From Paraburkholderia solitsugae (GTDB lineage: Bacteria > Pseudomonadota > Gammaproteobacteria > Burkholderiales > Burkholderiaceae): 64,000 nucleotides of DNA. Below, piece by piece: positions 31,366 through 39,836 of the stretch. The stretch covers positions 62,001-126,000 of the forward strand of contig NZ_WOEY01000130.1 in NCBI RefSeq assembly GCF_013177695.1, read 5' to 3'. Within the stretch, counting starts at the first letter, position 1; every line of letters begins with the position of its first letter. The translations under genes and the position numbers were made by a program. Below the pieces are notes generated by a model, which saw nothing but the letters and a program-made list of their open reading frames with translations, was not told the DNA's origin and made no database searches.

Positions 31366-33663
31366 CTAGCGAGGAACGTAACCTTCCGGGGTCATGACCG
31401 CGTCCTTGAACACGCCGGCGTTGTCGGAGACCACATAGATGGGCGTCGGCGACAGCTTGAGGCTCGCGACACCGTCGCGATACGTCAGGGTCGACGCGTT
31501 GCCCATCATGTCGAACACCGTCACTTCGCCCGACGTGCCGGGCGCGTCGACCCTCAGACGATAGTCCGCGCTCTGGCTCGCGCTGAAGCCGGTTTTGGCG
31601 TTCCATGCGTCGTTGTCATGCGTCCACAGCGCGGTCACGATCTTGCCGCCGCCGAGCCGGCGGAATGCGTACGCGTAAACGCCTTTTGGCAAATTCCTGA
31701 GCGGCCCGAGCGTATCCGTTCCGTCGATGATCCGCGTCATCGCCGCCACGGCGAGCGCGGCAGGTTTGGGGCTGATGTGAGTGGGGCCGTAGGCGCCATC
31801 CGGATGATCGAGTTCGAAAAAAATTCCGTAGCCTGGCGCGGTGTCCGGCATGTCCGCGAGGTAGAACACATAGGTCATGTCCGCGCCTTCGCCCAGCAGG
31901 ATGAGATGCGTGCGCGCCACGACCGCGGCTTGCGCATACAGCACGTTCGCGCCCGGGTAGTTCTTGCCATATGCCTGACCAATGTCGTAGCTGATACCGG
32001 TTTCGGTGACGAACAGGGGCGCACCGGGCTTCAGGTACTGATGCAGCTCATGGCGCAGCGCACGCATCGCGGCGGGCAGCGCGCCTGGCACGGTGCCGAG
32101 ATTCCCCGGGTCGGCGACGCGCTCGGGGGGATGCGACGGCGTCGTTCCGATGTCGTAATAGCCGTGAATGGTCATGCCGTCCATATAGCGGCCGATTCCG
32201 AGCGGACCGAGACGGCGCATCTTCTCGACATTGACCTGCACGGAGGCGTACGTTGTACCCATTACCACGGCGTGCGGGTCCGTCTGATGAATGCCCTCCC
32301 AGACCGCCTTGTACATCGCGACGAAATTTGCGTCTGTATCGCGCCATGGCAGGCCTCCATCGGCGTCCGGTTCCCACGTCACCTGATAGTAGTTGTCGCG
32401 CTGTTTGGGGAAGTAGGTCATCCGCGTGCGGTTGGACTCGGCGCCGACTTTGGCCATGTAGTCCCGCATTTGCGCGAGCGAGGTCGGCGCGTAGCTGTGC
32501 GTCTCTTTGCCGGTCGGGCTGGCCCACTGAGGAATCCCGTCGAGCTGGATCAGGCGCATGATGTCGCCGCGCCGGAAGTAGGGGACCAACTGTTTGCTGG
32601 CGGGATCGAAAGTGCCCGCGTTTTTCGGCTCCTCCATATACCAGTTGCGGTTGTCGTTCGCCCACGAAAGGCCGAGCGCCGTATAGACCGGCCGATAGCC
32701 GTCACCGTCGCAGCAATGCTGCCCGGGCGCAAGGTAGGCGGTGCCCTGTCCGCCGAATCGATGCAGATCCTCATAGGGGAAGCGTACGGCGGGTAACGCA
32801 GCGGAGGTGTCAGGCAATACGCCGAAGGTGGCGATGCCCGCAGGGCGTGTGCCGCGCGATTCGAGCTGGCCGTGTGCGCGTTCCAGTGAAGCGGAGACGG
32901 CGAAGTAGCCGGCAACGGTCGACGCGCAACTGAGGGTCGATAGCGTGGCGCCCGCCGCAACGGGGAAGCGGCCGCTGGCGCGCACGGCATTCCAGCTGTC
33001 GCGGATCTGCCAGTCGAGCGTGTCGTTTTGCGAGGGACGGGTTGTGAAGACGAGCGCGAACGGTTTGTCCGCGGCGAACAGGCGCGTGCCGTCGCTCGGC
33101 GTATCCGCTTCCAGCAGATCGCCGTCGGCGGCCGCGCGCACCTGCGAGGTGGGTGCGGCGCAGCGCAGGCCCTGTCCGGGCGGTGCCTTCAATGCAGTGG
33201 GCGCGGTGGCTGTCGATTCCGGCGCGGCGGCTGGCGCGGTGCCCGGGTTCGCCGCAGCCGCTCTCGCTGCCGTGCCCGCGTCTGCCGCGCTAACCGCAAA
33301 CGCGCAACGCTTCTCCACACCGGGCGCTGGATCGCCGAACACACCATTATTGCAATCGGCGCTGTTCGAAAACGTCTTCACTACATGCTGCGCGACTGTG
33401 CCGTACAGCACGTCACGCGTGCCGCTGAACCGGCAGGTGCCGTACTCCGCCGCGCAGGGTGTCCACTTCCTGCCGTCGACCGTTAGATCGGCGGGGCTCG
33501 TGCTGTCCGGACCGGCTGCAGCCGCAGCCGTGCTGCAGGGGCCGGCGGTGAGGCCCAGCAGGACAAACGCCGCTGCCAAGGCAGCGGCGCGCAGCGCTAA
33601 CCCGTGAGTGGCGAAGGCGCCGGCGAGTGGTCGCAGCGCGCGATGTTCACGTACATTCGACAT
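31366..33663 (-). CDS. Putative secreted glycosidase, clan GH-A-like (paralog of 24060-26018)
   Basis: This 765-residue protein has an N-terminal signal-type hydrophobic segment (residues about 25-48, ending near TAAAAAGP), then a Cys-containing region of about 100 residues absent from its paralog, then the shared Ig-like, TIM-barrel-like and C-terminal beta domains. YYQVTWEPDADGGLPWRDTD places a candidate acid/base Glu at about 431. LFVTETGISYDIGQAYGKNY places a candidate nucleophile at about 554. The inter-Glu spacing (123) is close to that of the paralog (117). VDAPGTSGEVTVFDMMGNAS near the end is nearly identical in both. The two copies bracket the deacetylase and gmm block. An EPS-directed hydrolase role is inferred. 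Confidence 0.72.
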   Translation of the reverse strand: MSNVREHRALRPLAGAFATHGLALRAAALAAAFVLLGLTAGPCSTAAAAAGPDSTSPADLTVDGRKWTPCAAEYGTCRFSGTRDVLYGTVAQHVVKTFSNSADCNNGVFGDPAPGVEKRCAFAVSAADAGTAARAAAANPGTAPAAAPESTATAPTALKAPPGQGLRCAAPTSQVRAAADGDLLEADTPSDGTRLFAADKPFALVFTTRPSQNDTLDWQIRDSWNAVRASGRFPVAAGATLSTLSCASTVAGYFAVSASLERAHGQLESRGTRPAGIATFGVLPDTSAALPAVRFPYEDLHRFGGQGTAYLAPGQHCCDGDGYRPVYTALGLSWANDNRNWYMEEPKNAGTFDPASKQLVPYFRRGDIMRLIQLDGIPQWASPTGKETHSYAPTSLAQMRDYMAKVGAESNRTRMTYFPKQRDNYYQVTWEPDADGGLPWRDTDANFVAMYKAVWEGIHQTDPHAVVMGTTYASVQVNVEKMRRLGPLGIGRYMDGMTIHGYYDIGTTPSHPPERVADPGNLGTVPGALPAAMRALRHELHQYLKPGAPLFVTETGISYDIGQAYGKNYPGANVLYAQAAVVARTHLILLGEGADMTYVFYLADMPDTAPGYGIFFELDHPDGAYGPTHISPKPAALAVAAMTRIIDGTDTLGPLRNLPKGVYAYAFRRLGGGKIVTALWTHDNDAWNAKTGFSASQSADYRLRVDAPGTSGEVTVFDMMGNASTLTYRDGVASLKLSPTPIYVVSDNAGVFKDAVMTPEGYVPR

Positions 33664-33769
33664 GTGTTCCCCGTGTCGTTCGACGTATAAGTTCCGGCGA
33701 CAAGGCGTCGCTGAATGGCTAGTTGACCAGGTCAGACCCGCCTCAGGCTACCTCGGATCGAAATGTGTT

Positions 33770-33810
33770 GCGGAAACCGCATAGGCCATTTCCGCAATTG
33801 AGTGGCGGAA
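33770..33810. promoter_or_regulatory. GCGGAA motif cluster
   Basis: GCGGAAA (33770-33776), its complement TTTCCGC (33789-33795) and a third GCGGAA (33805-33810) are spaced 16-19 bases apart, about 110-145 bases upstream of the secreted glycosidase start. They are candidate regulator sites. Confidence 0.35.
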
Positions 33811-33886
33811 TCATACCGGCTCTCATCCGACAGAATCCGCCATTGGCCCGTCTATTGCCGGGCGGGCTAAAGTTGTCTTATTGCCG

Positions 33887-33904
33887 TGTTTCACGTTTGA
33901 AACA
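33887..33904. promoter_or_regulatory. Perfect dyad TGTTTCA-N4-TGAAACA
   Basis: Seven-base arms with a four-base spacer form an exact inverted repeat, typical of a dimeric repressor or activator site. It lies 224 bases before the minus-strand glycosidase start and 553 bases before the regulator gene. Confidence 0.5.
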
Positions 33905-34456
33905 TTAATCGTCCTGTTTATATTCTCCAGATCCAATAACAACGAATTAAATAATTTTGTCGCTCCAAAAGTGCTTATATTAGAACCTGTTTTACATGTC
34001 TCTGCGGACCGAATATATCGTCAGAAGAAAGCCCTTTGGGCATCTGGTAAAAGCAGCGGCTGGTAGGAGCAGGGCGGCTGCGCTCATTCTGACGACGTGA
34101 TGGGAAGAAGTTACTTCAAATCTGCGGAATGACGGGCGGATCAAATTGCAACTCAAGCATTTCGAGCGGCGATTGTATGTGTGCCAGCGCACGAAAAAGC
34201 GCATTAATTGGCATTAAGATTCGCGGAACGTAAAGTCATTCATATGCAGAATCGGCAATTAATTCACTGAAAAAACAGTAGTGGCGGGATTGTTCTGAAA
34301 ATGACTGGTTGGCCACCATATCAAAGCGCCAACATGTCTGCAGTTTCGGTCATGGCGGCTAAATGCTTGATGGCAGATGGCTATGATGCACTGCACAGAG
34401 CATTCCTCTGTGTTGGCGTTCAAGGTTGAAAAATCGATCCGTTTTATGGTGAGAGG

Positions 34457-35449
34457 ATGACTATGACCTGCGCGAGTCTCGAGTCTGCAATGCTGCGCTG
34501 GGTGCATGCACCGAACAAGGGTATGCGTCGCATCGCGATACTGATGTTCAACGACTGCTCGCTGCAGGGCGCGGGCGTGGTTGCCGAGGTGTTTCAGGCC
34601 GCGAACGAGCTGGCATCGTCCGGCTCGGGCGGCTGGTTGTATGACGTTTCCTTCCTGTCGGCCGACGGCGGCATGGTGACCTCGTCGTCCGCACTGCGGG
34701 TCTGGACCGACGGACTTGACGCGCGGCATTACGGCGGCTTCGACGCGTTGTATGTCGCCGGTGGCAAAGGCGCATTCGCCGCAGCTGGCGACGAGCGGCT
34801 GATCGCCTGGTTACGGCGCGTTCGCCGCAATACCGGCATGATCCGGCCGATCGCGGAAGGGCGCGCGCTACTCGAGGCGGCCTATGTGCCGGACTGCAAG
34901 GAAAGCGGCGATTTCCACCAGCAGCAGCCGGTGCTGTCGCGCCAGGCCGAGCAGAACGGTGATGCGGGCGACCGGCTTGAATCGATGAGAAGCGCGCTTG
35001 CCATGATCAAGCGCGATCTCGGTGGCGCAGCCGCCCGCACGGTGGCGGAGCGCCTGCTGGCCGACTCGTGCTCAAACCTCGCACCGCTGCTTGGCGAAGA
35101 CGGTGGGTTGAGCCCCGGCGACAAGGTGCGCGCGGCGGCTCGCTGGCTGCAAGAGAATTGTCAGCAGGCCATTTCGATTGCCGATGCGGCTCAGTTTGCC
35201 GCGATGAGCGAGCGCAACTTCCTGCGCCGCTTCAAGATGGAAATGGGCATCACACCCTCGAGTTTCCTTTTGCATGAGCGCCTTGCGGTGACCTGCAGCC
35301 TGCTGACCGAGTCGGAATTACCGGTGGACAAGATTGCCCGGCGCACCGGCATGGGTAACGGTGACCGCCTCGCGAAAGTCTTCCGCAAGCGGATGAGAAT
35401 TTCCCCCACTGAGTTCCGGATTCAAAGCCGCCGCATGGTCGGCGGGTAG
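34457..35449 (+). CDS. GlxA-type AraC-family regulator with degenerate DJ-1 domain
   Basis: This 330-residue protein has an N-terminal DJ-1/PfpI-like domain (RRIAILMFNDCSLQGAGVVA, FDALYVAGGKGAFAAAGDE) and a C-terminal AraC double helix-turn-helix (ISIADAAQFAAMSERNFLRR, ITPSSFLLHERLAVTCSLL, VDKIARRTGMGNGDRLAKVF). In the DJ-1 half the nucleophile-elbow position reads TGMIRPIAEGRALLEAA with no Cys, and the domain is shortened, so it is probably a ligand- or dimer-sensing relic. It stands 104 bases before manC on the same strand, at the head of the polysaccharide genes, and is the most likely local activator of the locus. Confidence 0.88.
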   Translation: MTMTCASLESAMLRWVHAPNKGMRRIAILMFNDCSLQGAGVVAEVFQAANELASSGSGGWLYDVSFLSADGGMVTSSSALRVWTDGLDARHYGGFDALYVAGGKGAFAAAGDERLIAWLRRVRRNTGMIRPIAEGRALLEAAYVPDCKESGDFHQQQPVLSRQAEQNGDAGDRLESMRSALAMIKRDLGGAAARTVAERLLADSCSNLAPLLGEDGGLSPGDKVRAAARWLQENCQQAISIADAAQFAAMSERNFLRRFKMEMGITPSSFLLHERLAVTCSLLTESELPVDKIARRTGMGNGDRLAKVFRKRMRISPTEFRIQSRRMVGG

Positions 35450-35553
35450 CGCACGCGGCGCGAGCCGCGCTGACCGCGCCCATCAAGTAGTCGTTTCACG
35501 CAGTACTTCGGTAAATATTTCGTTGATCTCACAGAATTATAAGGAATGCGAAT

Positions 35554-37137
35554 ATGTTGACTCAGGGAGCTGTGAGCGCTACGTCGGTGAACCCGGACGG
35601 CGCCAATGCCGGGACCGCTGGCGCGCATTGCGCGCGCATCGTCCCGGTCATTCTTGCCGGTGGTTCGGGTACGCGGCTGTGGCCGCTGTCGCGTGAAAAC
35701 TATCCGAAGCAACTGATCGACGTCGTCGGTTCTGACTCGTTGCTGCAGGCGACCGCGCGGCGTATGGACGGATTTCCCGCCGGCTGGAACGTGGACGCGT
35801 CGCCGATCATCGTGTGCGGTGAAGAACACCGGTTTGTGATTACCGAACAACTTCTTGAAAACGGCATGGCCGCGCGTCTGATCGTCGAGCCTGCACGGCG
35901 TGATACGGCGCCGGCGTTGACGCTGGCGGCGTCGCTCGCGTGCGCTAATGGCGACGACGCGATTCTCATCGTCATGCCGGCCGACCACTCGATTGCGGAT
36001 GTGCCCGCGCTGCAAGGCGCGCTGGAATGCGCCGCCAGGTACGCGGAACGGGGCGCGATCGCCACGTTGGGCGTGCCGCCCACGCGCCCCGATACGGGCT
36101 TCGGCTATATCCGCGTCGGCGCGACATTGCCTGATGGTGGCCATGCGATCGACGGCTTCGTCGAAAAGCCGGCGGAGGAAATCGCCGCGCAGTACGTCGC
36201 CGCGGGCACGTACTGGTGGAACGCCGGGCTCTTTGTCGTGCGGGCGCGCGTGTGGCTCGATACATTAAAACGGCTGCAGCCCGAGATGCACGCGGCCTGC
36301 GAACGCGCATTCGTGGACGGCCGCACCGAAGGTGCGTATTTCCGTCCGCTGGTGGACGCTTTCCTGAGTTCGCCCGCTGACTCGATCGACTATGCGGTGA
36401 TGGAGCGTCTGACGGACTTGAGCGCCGCGGATGCCGTGGACGAGGCGGCTGCGACCCACGACGCGGACCCGCAAGCAGGGGCCGGCGCGAATCCGTCGGG
36501 CGTGGTCGTGCGACTCGATGCCGGCTGGTCGGATCTCGGCTCCTGGGACGCCGTCTGGGCTGCGATGGAGAAGGACGCCAACGGCAACGCCGGGCGCGGC
36601 CGCGTGGCGTTCGAAGGCGCGGTGTCGAGCTATGCGCATTCCGAAGGCCGGCTCGTTGCCTGTGTCGGCACGACCAATGTGGTGGTCGTCGAAACCGCAG
36701 ACGCTGTGCTGGTGGTCGACCGTTCGCACGTGCAGGACGTCAAGGGCCTGGTATCACGCATCAAGGCGCAGCACGCACCCGAGGCCGATGCGCATCGCAA
36801 GGTGCGCCGCCCGTGGGGTTTCTACGATTCCATCGACCACGGCGAACGCTTCCAGGTGAAGCGCATCGTCGTCACGCCAGGCGCGAAGCTGTCGCTGCAA
36901 TTGCATCACCACCGCGCCGAACACTGGGTCGTCGTGCGCGGCACGGCGCTCGTTACGCGCGGCGAAGAGCAGTTCCTGCTGAGTGAAAACGAATCGACCT
37001 ACATCCCGCTTGGCACGCGACACCGGCTCGAGAATCCCGGCAAAGTGCCGCTCGAAATCATTGAAATCCAGTCTGGCACCTATCTCGGTGAAGACGACAT
37101 TGTGAGGTTCAACGACAACTACGGCCGCTGCCCCTAA
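35554..37137 (+). CDS. manC: Mannose-1-phosphate guanylyltransferase / mannose-6-phosphate isomerase
   Basis: This 527-residue bifunctional type II enzyme makes GDP-mannose and interconverts fructose-6-P and mannose-6-P. The N-terminal pyrophosphorylase motif is LAGGSGTRLWPLSRENYPKQ (about 32-51), with FVEKPAEEIA further on. The C-terminal cupin has RRPWGFYDSIDHGERFQVKR, LQLHHHRAEHWVVVRGTA and STYIPLGTRHRLENPG. It corresponds to AlgA, CpsB or BceA of other loci. The ATG at 35554 follows AAGGAATGCGAAT. It is the first enzyme gene of the plus-strand EPS operon and supplies Gmd. No phosphomannomutase gene is linked, so mannose-1-P must come from elsewhere. Confidence 0.95.
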   Translation: MLTQGAVSATSVNPDGANAGTAGAHCARIVPVILAGGSGTRLWPLSRENYPKQLIDVVGSDSLLQATARRMDGFPAGWNVDASPIIVCGEEHRFVITEQLLENGMAARLIVEPARRDTAPALTLAASLACANGDDAILIVMPADHSIADVPALQGALECAARYAERGAIATLGVPPTRPDTGFGYIRVGATLPDGGHAIDGFVEKPAEEIAAQYVAAGTYWWNAGLFVVRARVWLDTLKRLQPEMHAACERAFVDGRTEGAYFRPLVDAFLSSPADSIDYAVMERLTDLSAADAVDEAAATHDADPQAGAGANPSGVVVRLDAGWSDLGSWDAVWAAMEKDANGNAGRGRVAFEGAVSSYAHSEGRLVACVGTTNVVVVETADAVLVVDRSHVQDVKGLVSRIKAQHAPEADAHRKVRRPWGFYDSIDHGERFQVKRIVVTPGAKLSLQLHHHRAEHWVVVRGTALVTRGEEQFLLSENESTYIPLGTRHRLENPGKVPLEIIEIQSGTYLGEDDIVRFNDNYGRCP

Positions 37138-37194
37138 CAGCGCGTCCGGAATCATTTGCGGAAAAGAACGACCGGTAAGAACGAGGTAAGCAAA

Positions 37195-38580
37195 ATGCGC
37201 AAGTTTCAGGATTTGCTCGCGCGAGTTTTCGATGTCGCGTTGGTGCTCGTGGGTGCGGCGGTGGCGTCGCAGATCCGCTTTGATTACCTCGCTCAATCCG
37301 GGTTCTATTGGGCGCTGGTGATGTTTTCCGCCGCCTTCGCGCTGGCCATCTTTCCAGCGTTCGGCGTGTATGAGTCATGGCGCGGCCGCTCCAAGCTCTC
37401 GCTGGCCGGGCAGGTGTCGCTCGCATGGCTGATGGTGCAGGGTAGTGCGCTCGTGCTGATGTATTCGCTGCATCGCATCGACTTCGTGTCGCGGCTGTGG
37501 TTCTCGTACTGGACCGCGGTGACGGGTGGCCTGCTGATCGCTTACCGGCTGATCACGCATGTGGTGCTGGCGCGCGCGCGCAGCGCCGGTTTGAACCTGC
37601 ATCAGGTCGCGATTGTCGGCAGCGGCTCGCAATGCGACGCGATCATTCGCCGGATCGAATCGGAGCCGGGCACGGGTTTTCGCGCCACGGCCGTCTACAA
37701 CACGCGCCCGGATGTGTCTGCTGTTTCCAGCACGCGAGTGCCTGTCTGCGAGACGGTGGATGCGCTTGCCGACTACATTCGCACCAACGACGTGCACGAG
37801 CTTTGGCTCATGTTGTCGCTCGCCGAAGAGCCCCTGATCTGCAAGCTGATCAGCGAGTTTCGTGACGATCTGGTGAATATCCGCTTCATGCCGGACGTGC
37901 GCAGCATTGCATTGTTCGATGGCAGCGGCGTGATCGATCTGCTCGGCGTGCCGGCGATCAACCTCGTGGCGTCGCCCCTGTCGGCCAGTTCGATGCTGAA
38001 GAAGGAAATCTTCGACCGCCTGTTCGCCGCGGCGGCGTTGATCGGCCTGGCGCCAATCCTGCTCGCCATCGCGATCGCGGTGAAGCTCTCGTCGCGTGGC
38101 CCGGTGCTCTTCAAGCAGAAGCGTAAAGGCGCGGACGGCCGCGTCTTCACGATTTACAAATTCCGCTCGATGCGTCTGCATACCGAGCAAAAAGGCACGC
38201 TCAAACAGGCGACGCGCGACGATCCGCGCGTCACGAGAGTCGGCGCATTTCTGCGCCGCACGAGCCTCGACGAACTGCCGCAGTTCTTCAACGTGTTGCG
38301 TGGCGACATGTCGGTCGTTGGACCGCGTCCCCATGCACTCGAGCACGACGATCTCTATCAGAAAGTGGTCGCCGGCTACATCAATCGCTATCGGATCAAG
38401 CCGGGCATTACGGGCTGGGCGCAGATCAACGGCTTTCGTGGCGAAACCGACCGCATCGAGAAGATGGAGCGTCGCGTCGAACATGACCTGTACTACCTGG
38501 GGCATTGGTCCTTCGCGCTCGATATGCGGATTATCGGCGCGACGATTGTCGCCGGACTGGTGCATCGAAACGCTTACTAA
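37195..38580 (+). CDS. wcaJ: Undecaprenyl-phosphate glucose phosphotransferase (WcaJ-like)
   Basis: This 461-residue polyisoprenyl-phosphate hexose-1-phosphate transferase has four N-terminal hydrophobic helices and a CoA-binding-like cytoplasmic middle domain (HQVAIVGSGSQCDAIIRRIE). A reentrant helix and the catalytic bacterial sugar-transferase domain follow (KKEIFDRLFAAAALIGLAPI, VLFKQKRKGADGRVFTIYKF, RRTSLDELPQFFNVLRGDMS, VVGPRPHALEHDD, RYRIKPGITGWAQINGFRGE). It puts the first sugar, normally glucose-1-P, on the lipid carrier. The ATG at 37195 (MRKFQDLLARV) has the site GAGGTAAG; an upstream in-frame TTG at 37156 is rejected. Confidence 0.93.
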   Translation: MRKFQDLLARVFDVALVLVGAAVASQIRFDYLAQSGFYWALVMFSAAFALAIFPAFGVYESWRGRSKLSLAGQVSLAWLMVQGSALVLMYSLHRIDFVSRLWFSYWTAVTGGLLIAYRLITHVVLARARSAGLNLHQVAIVGSGSQCDAIIRRIESEPGTGFRATAVYNTRPDVSAVSSTRVPVCETVDALADYIRTNDVHELWLMLSLAEEPLICKLISEFRDDLVNIRFMPDVRSIALFDGSGVIDLLGVPAINLVASPLSASSMLKKEIFDRLFAAAALIGLAPILLAIAIAVKLSSRGPVLFKQKRKGADGRVFTIYKFRSMRLHTEQKGTLKQATRDDPRVTRVGAFLRRTSLDELPQFFNVLRGDMSVVGPRPHALEHDDLYQKVVAGYINRYRIKPGITGWAQINGFRGETDRIEKMERRVEHDLYYLGHWSFALDMRIIGATIVAGLVHRNAY

Positions 38581-38647
38581 GTAGTTAACAAGCACGCTGG
38601 GCGCTACCTCCCCCGAGGACGATGCCCTGGCGCAAGGAGGAAACACC

Positions 38648-39787
38648 ATGAGCTCGCTTGGTATACGCACGGGAAGTCTCGTGATTTTCACAGTTGCAGT
38701 ACTGCTTGCCGGATGCGGGATCGTACCGGGTCAGCGGATGGTTACGCCAGCCGCGATTCAGGACACGGGTGGGGACTACAGCACGGAACCCTCGCAGCAA
38801 CAGCAGATACCGATTACCGATATCAACCTCGCGCTGCTGCGCAAGATGAAGGCGGAGCAGACGACCGCGGCATTGCCGCCGCAGACGCTCGCGCTGTTCG
38901 GCAAACCGAGCGCATACAAGGTCGGCCCTGGCGACGTGCTGCAGATCGTCGTGTGGGATCACCCTGAACTCGCCGCAGCGCTTGGCCAGCCGGCGCAGAA
39001 CACGAAAACGACCGATGCCGCGCCCGGTTTTCTGATCGACGAAAACGGCGACATTCAGTTCCCGTACGCGGGCAATTTGCACGTGGCAGGCAAAGACGTC
39101 GCATCGATCCAGAAGGAGCTGCATAAGCGCCTGAGCGTCGTCTATCAGAAGCCGGAAGTGACCGTGCGGGTCGCCTCGTTCCGTAATGCCCAGGTGTATG
39201 TCGACGGCGAAGTGCGCACACCGGGCGCGCAATCGCTCAACGACATTCCGATGTCGTTGACGAGCGTGATCAACCAGGGCGGCGGCTTTAGTGCCAACGC
39301 GGACCGCAGCCGGGTTGAACTGATCCGCAACGGCGTGACGTATCCGCTCAACGTGGACGACCTGATCAAGCGCGGCCGCAATCCGTCGGACATCTACCTG
39401 CAGGCCGGCGACATCGTGCGAGTGGCTTCGCGCGAAGACAGCGGCGTCTACGTGATGGGCGAGGTCAACAAGCCGGCGACGATCCAGCCGATGCGCAACG
39501 GTTCGCTGACGCTTTCGCAGGCCATTTCCGATAGCGGCAGCTTCGATTCGAACACGTCGGCGCCGAGGCAGTTGTTCGTGATCCGCAATTCGACAAGCGA
39601 CTCGCCGCAGGTCTACCACCTCGATGCGACCTCGCCGGTGTCCATGGTGCTCGCCAATCAGTTCGAGCTCCAGCCGAAGGACGTCGTGTACGTCGGTCAA
39701 GGCGCATTGGTCCGCTTCAACCGTGTGTTGAACCTGCTGCTGCCGGCGATCAATGCGGCTGTGACGGGTGCTGTCCTGACGAAATAA
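38648..39787 (+). CDS. wza: Polysaccharide export outer-membrane lipoprotein Wza
   Basis: This 379-residue protein has a lipoprotein signal (FTVAVLLAGCG, lipid Cys near 23). The polysaccharide-export (PES) domain follows (YKVGPGDVLQIVVWDHPELA, GFLIDENGDIQFPYAGNLHV), then SLBB-type repeats (AQVYVDGEVRTPGAQSLNDI, SGVYVMGEVNKPATIQPMRN) and a C-terminal amphipathic helix region, as in the Wza octameric channel. AAGGAGGAAACACC precedes the ATG. It forms the export conduit with the adjacent Wzc kinase; the gap to wzc is short. Confidence 0.95.
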   Translation: MSSLGIRTGSLVIFTVAVLLAGCGIVPGQRMVTPAAIQDTGGDYSTEPSQQQQIPITDINLALLRKMKAEQTTAALPPQTLALFGKPSAYKVGPGDVLQIVVWDHPELAAALGQPAQNTKTTDAAPGFLIDENGDIQFPYAGNLHVAGKDVASIQKELHKRLSVVYQKPEVTVRVASFRNAQVYVDGEVRTPGAQSLNDIPMSLTSVINQGGGFSANADRSRVELIRNGVTYPLNVDDLIKRGRNPSDIYLQAGDIVRVASREDSGVYVMGEVNKPATIQPMRNGSLTLSQAISDSGSFDSNTSAPRQLFVIRNSTSDSPQVYHLDATSPVSMVLANQFELQPKDVVYVGQGALVRFNRVLNLLLPAINAAVTGAVLTK

Positions 39788-39836
39788 CAACCGTGCAACG
39801 TGACCTTGAACCGCCGGGCTTTGTTGGGTGAACAAA

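Larger units (their letters stand above)
33664..34456. other. Long AT-rich control region before the EPS regulator gene
   Basis: These 793 bases carry no supported gene; base composition is clearly AT-richer than neighbouring genes. The region holds a perfect dyad at 33887-33904 and a cluster of GCGGAA/TTCCGC motifs at 33770-33810. It separates the divergent secreted glycosidase and GlxA-type regulator genes. Confidence 0.6.

Noticed and set aside
33881..34066. 61-codon frame in the AT-rich gap
   Set aside because: It has no ribosome site or recognisable sequence and overlaps the operator-like dyad.
34073..34084. Weak ops/JUMPstart resemblance (GGCGGCTGCGCT)
   Set aside because: Mismatches fall in the core of the ops consensus; the nearby CTGGTA copies are not enough.
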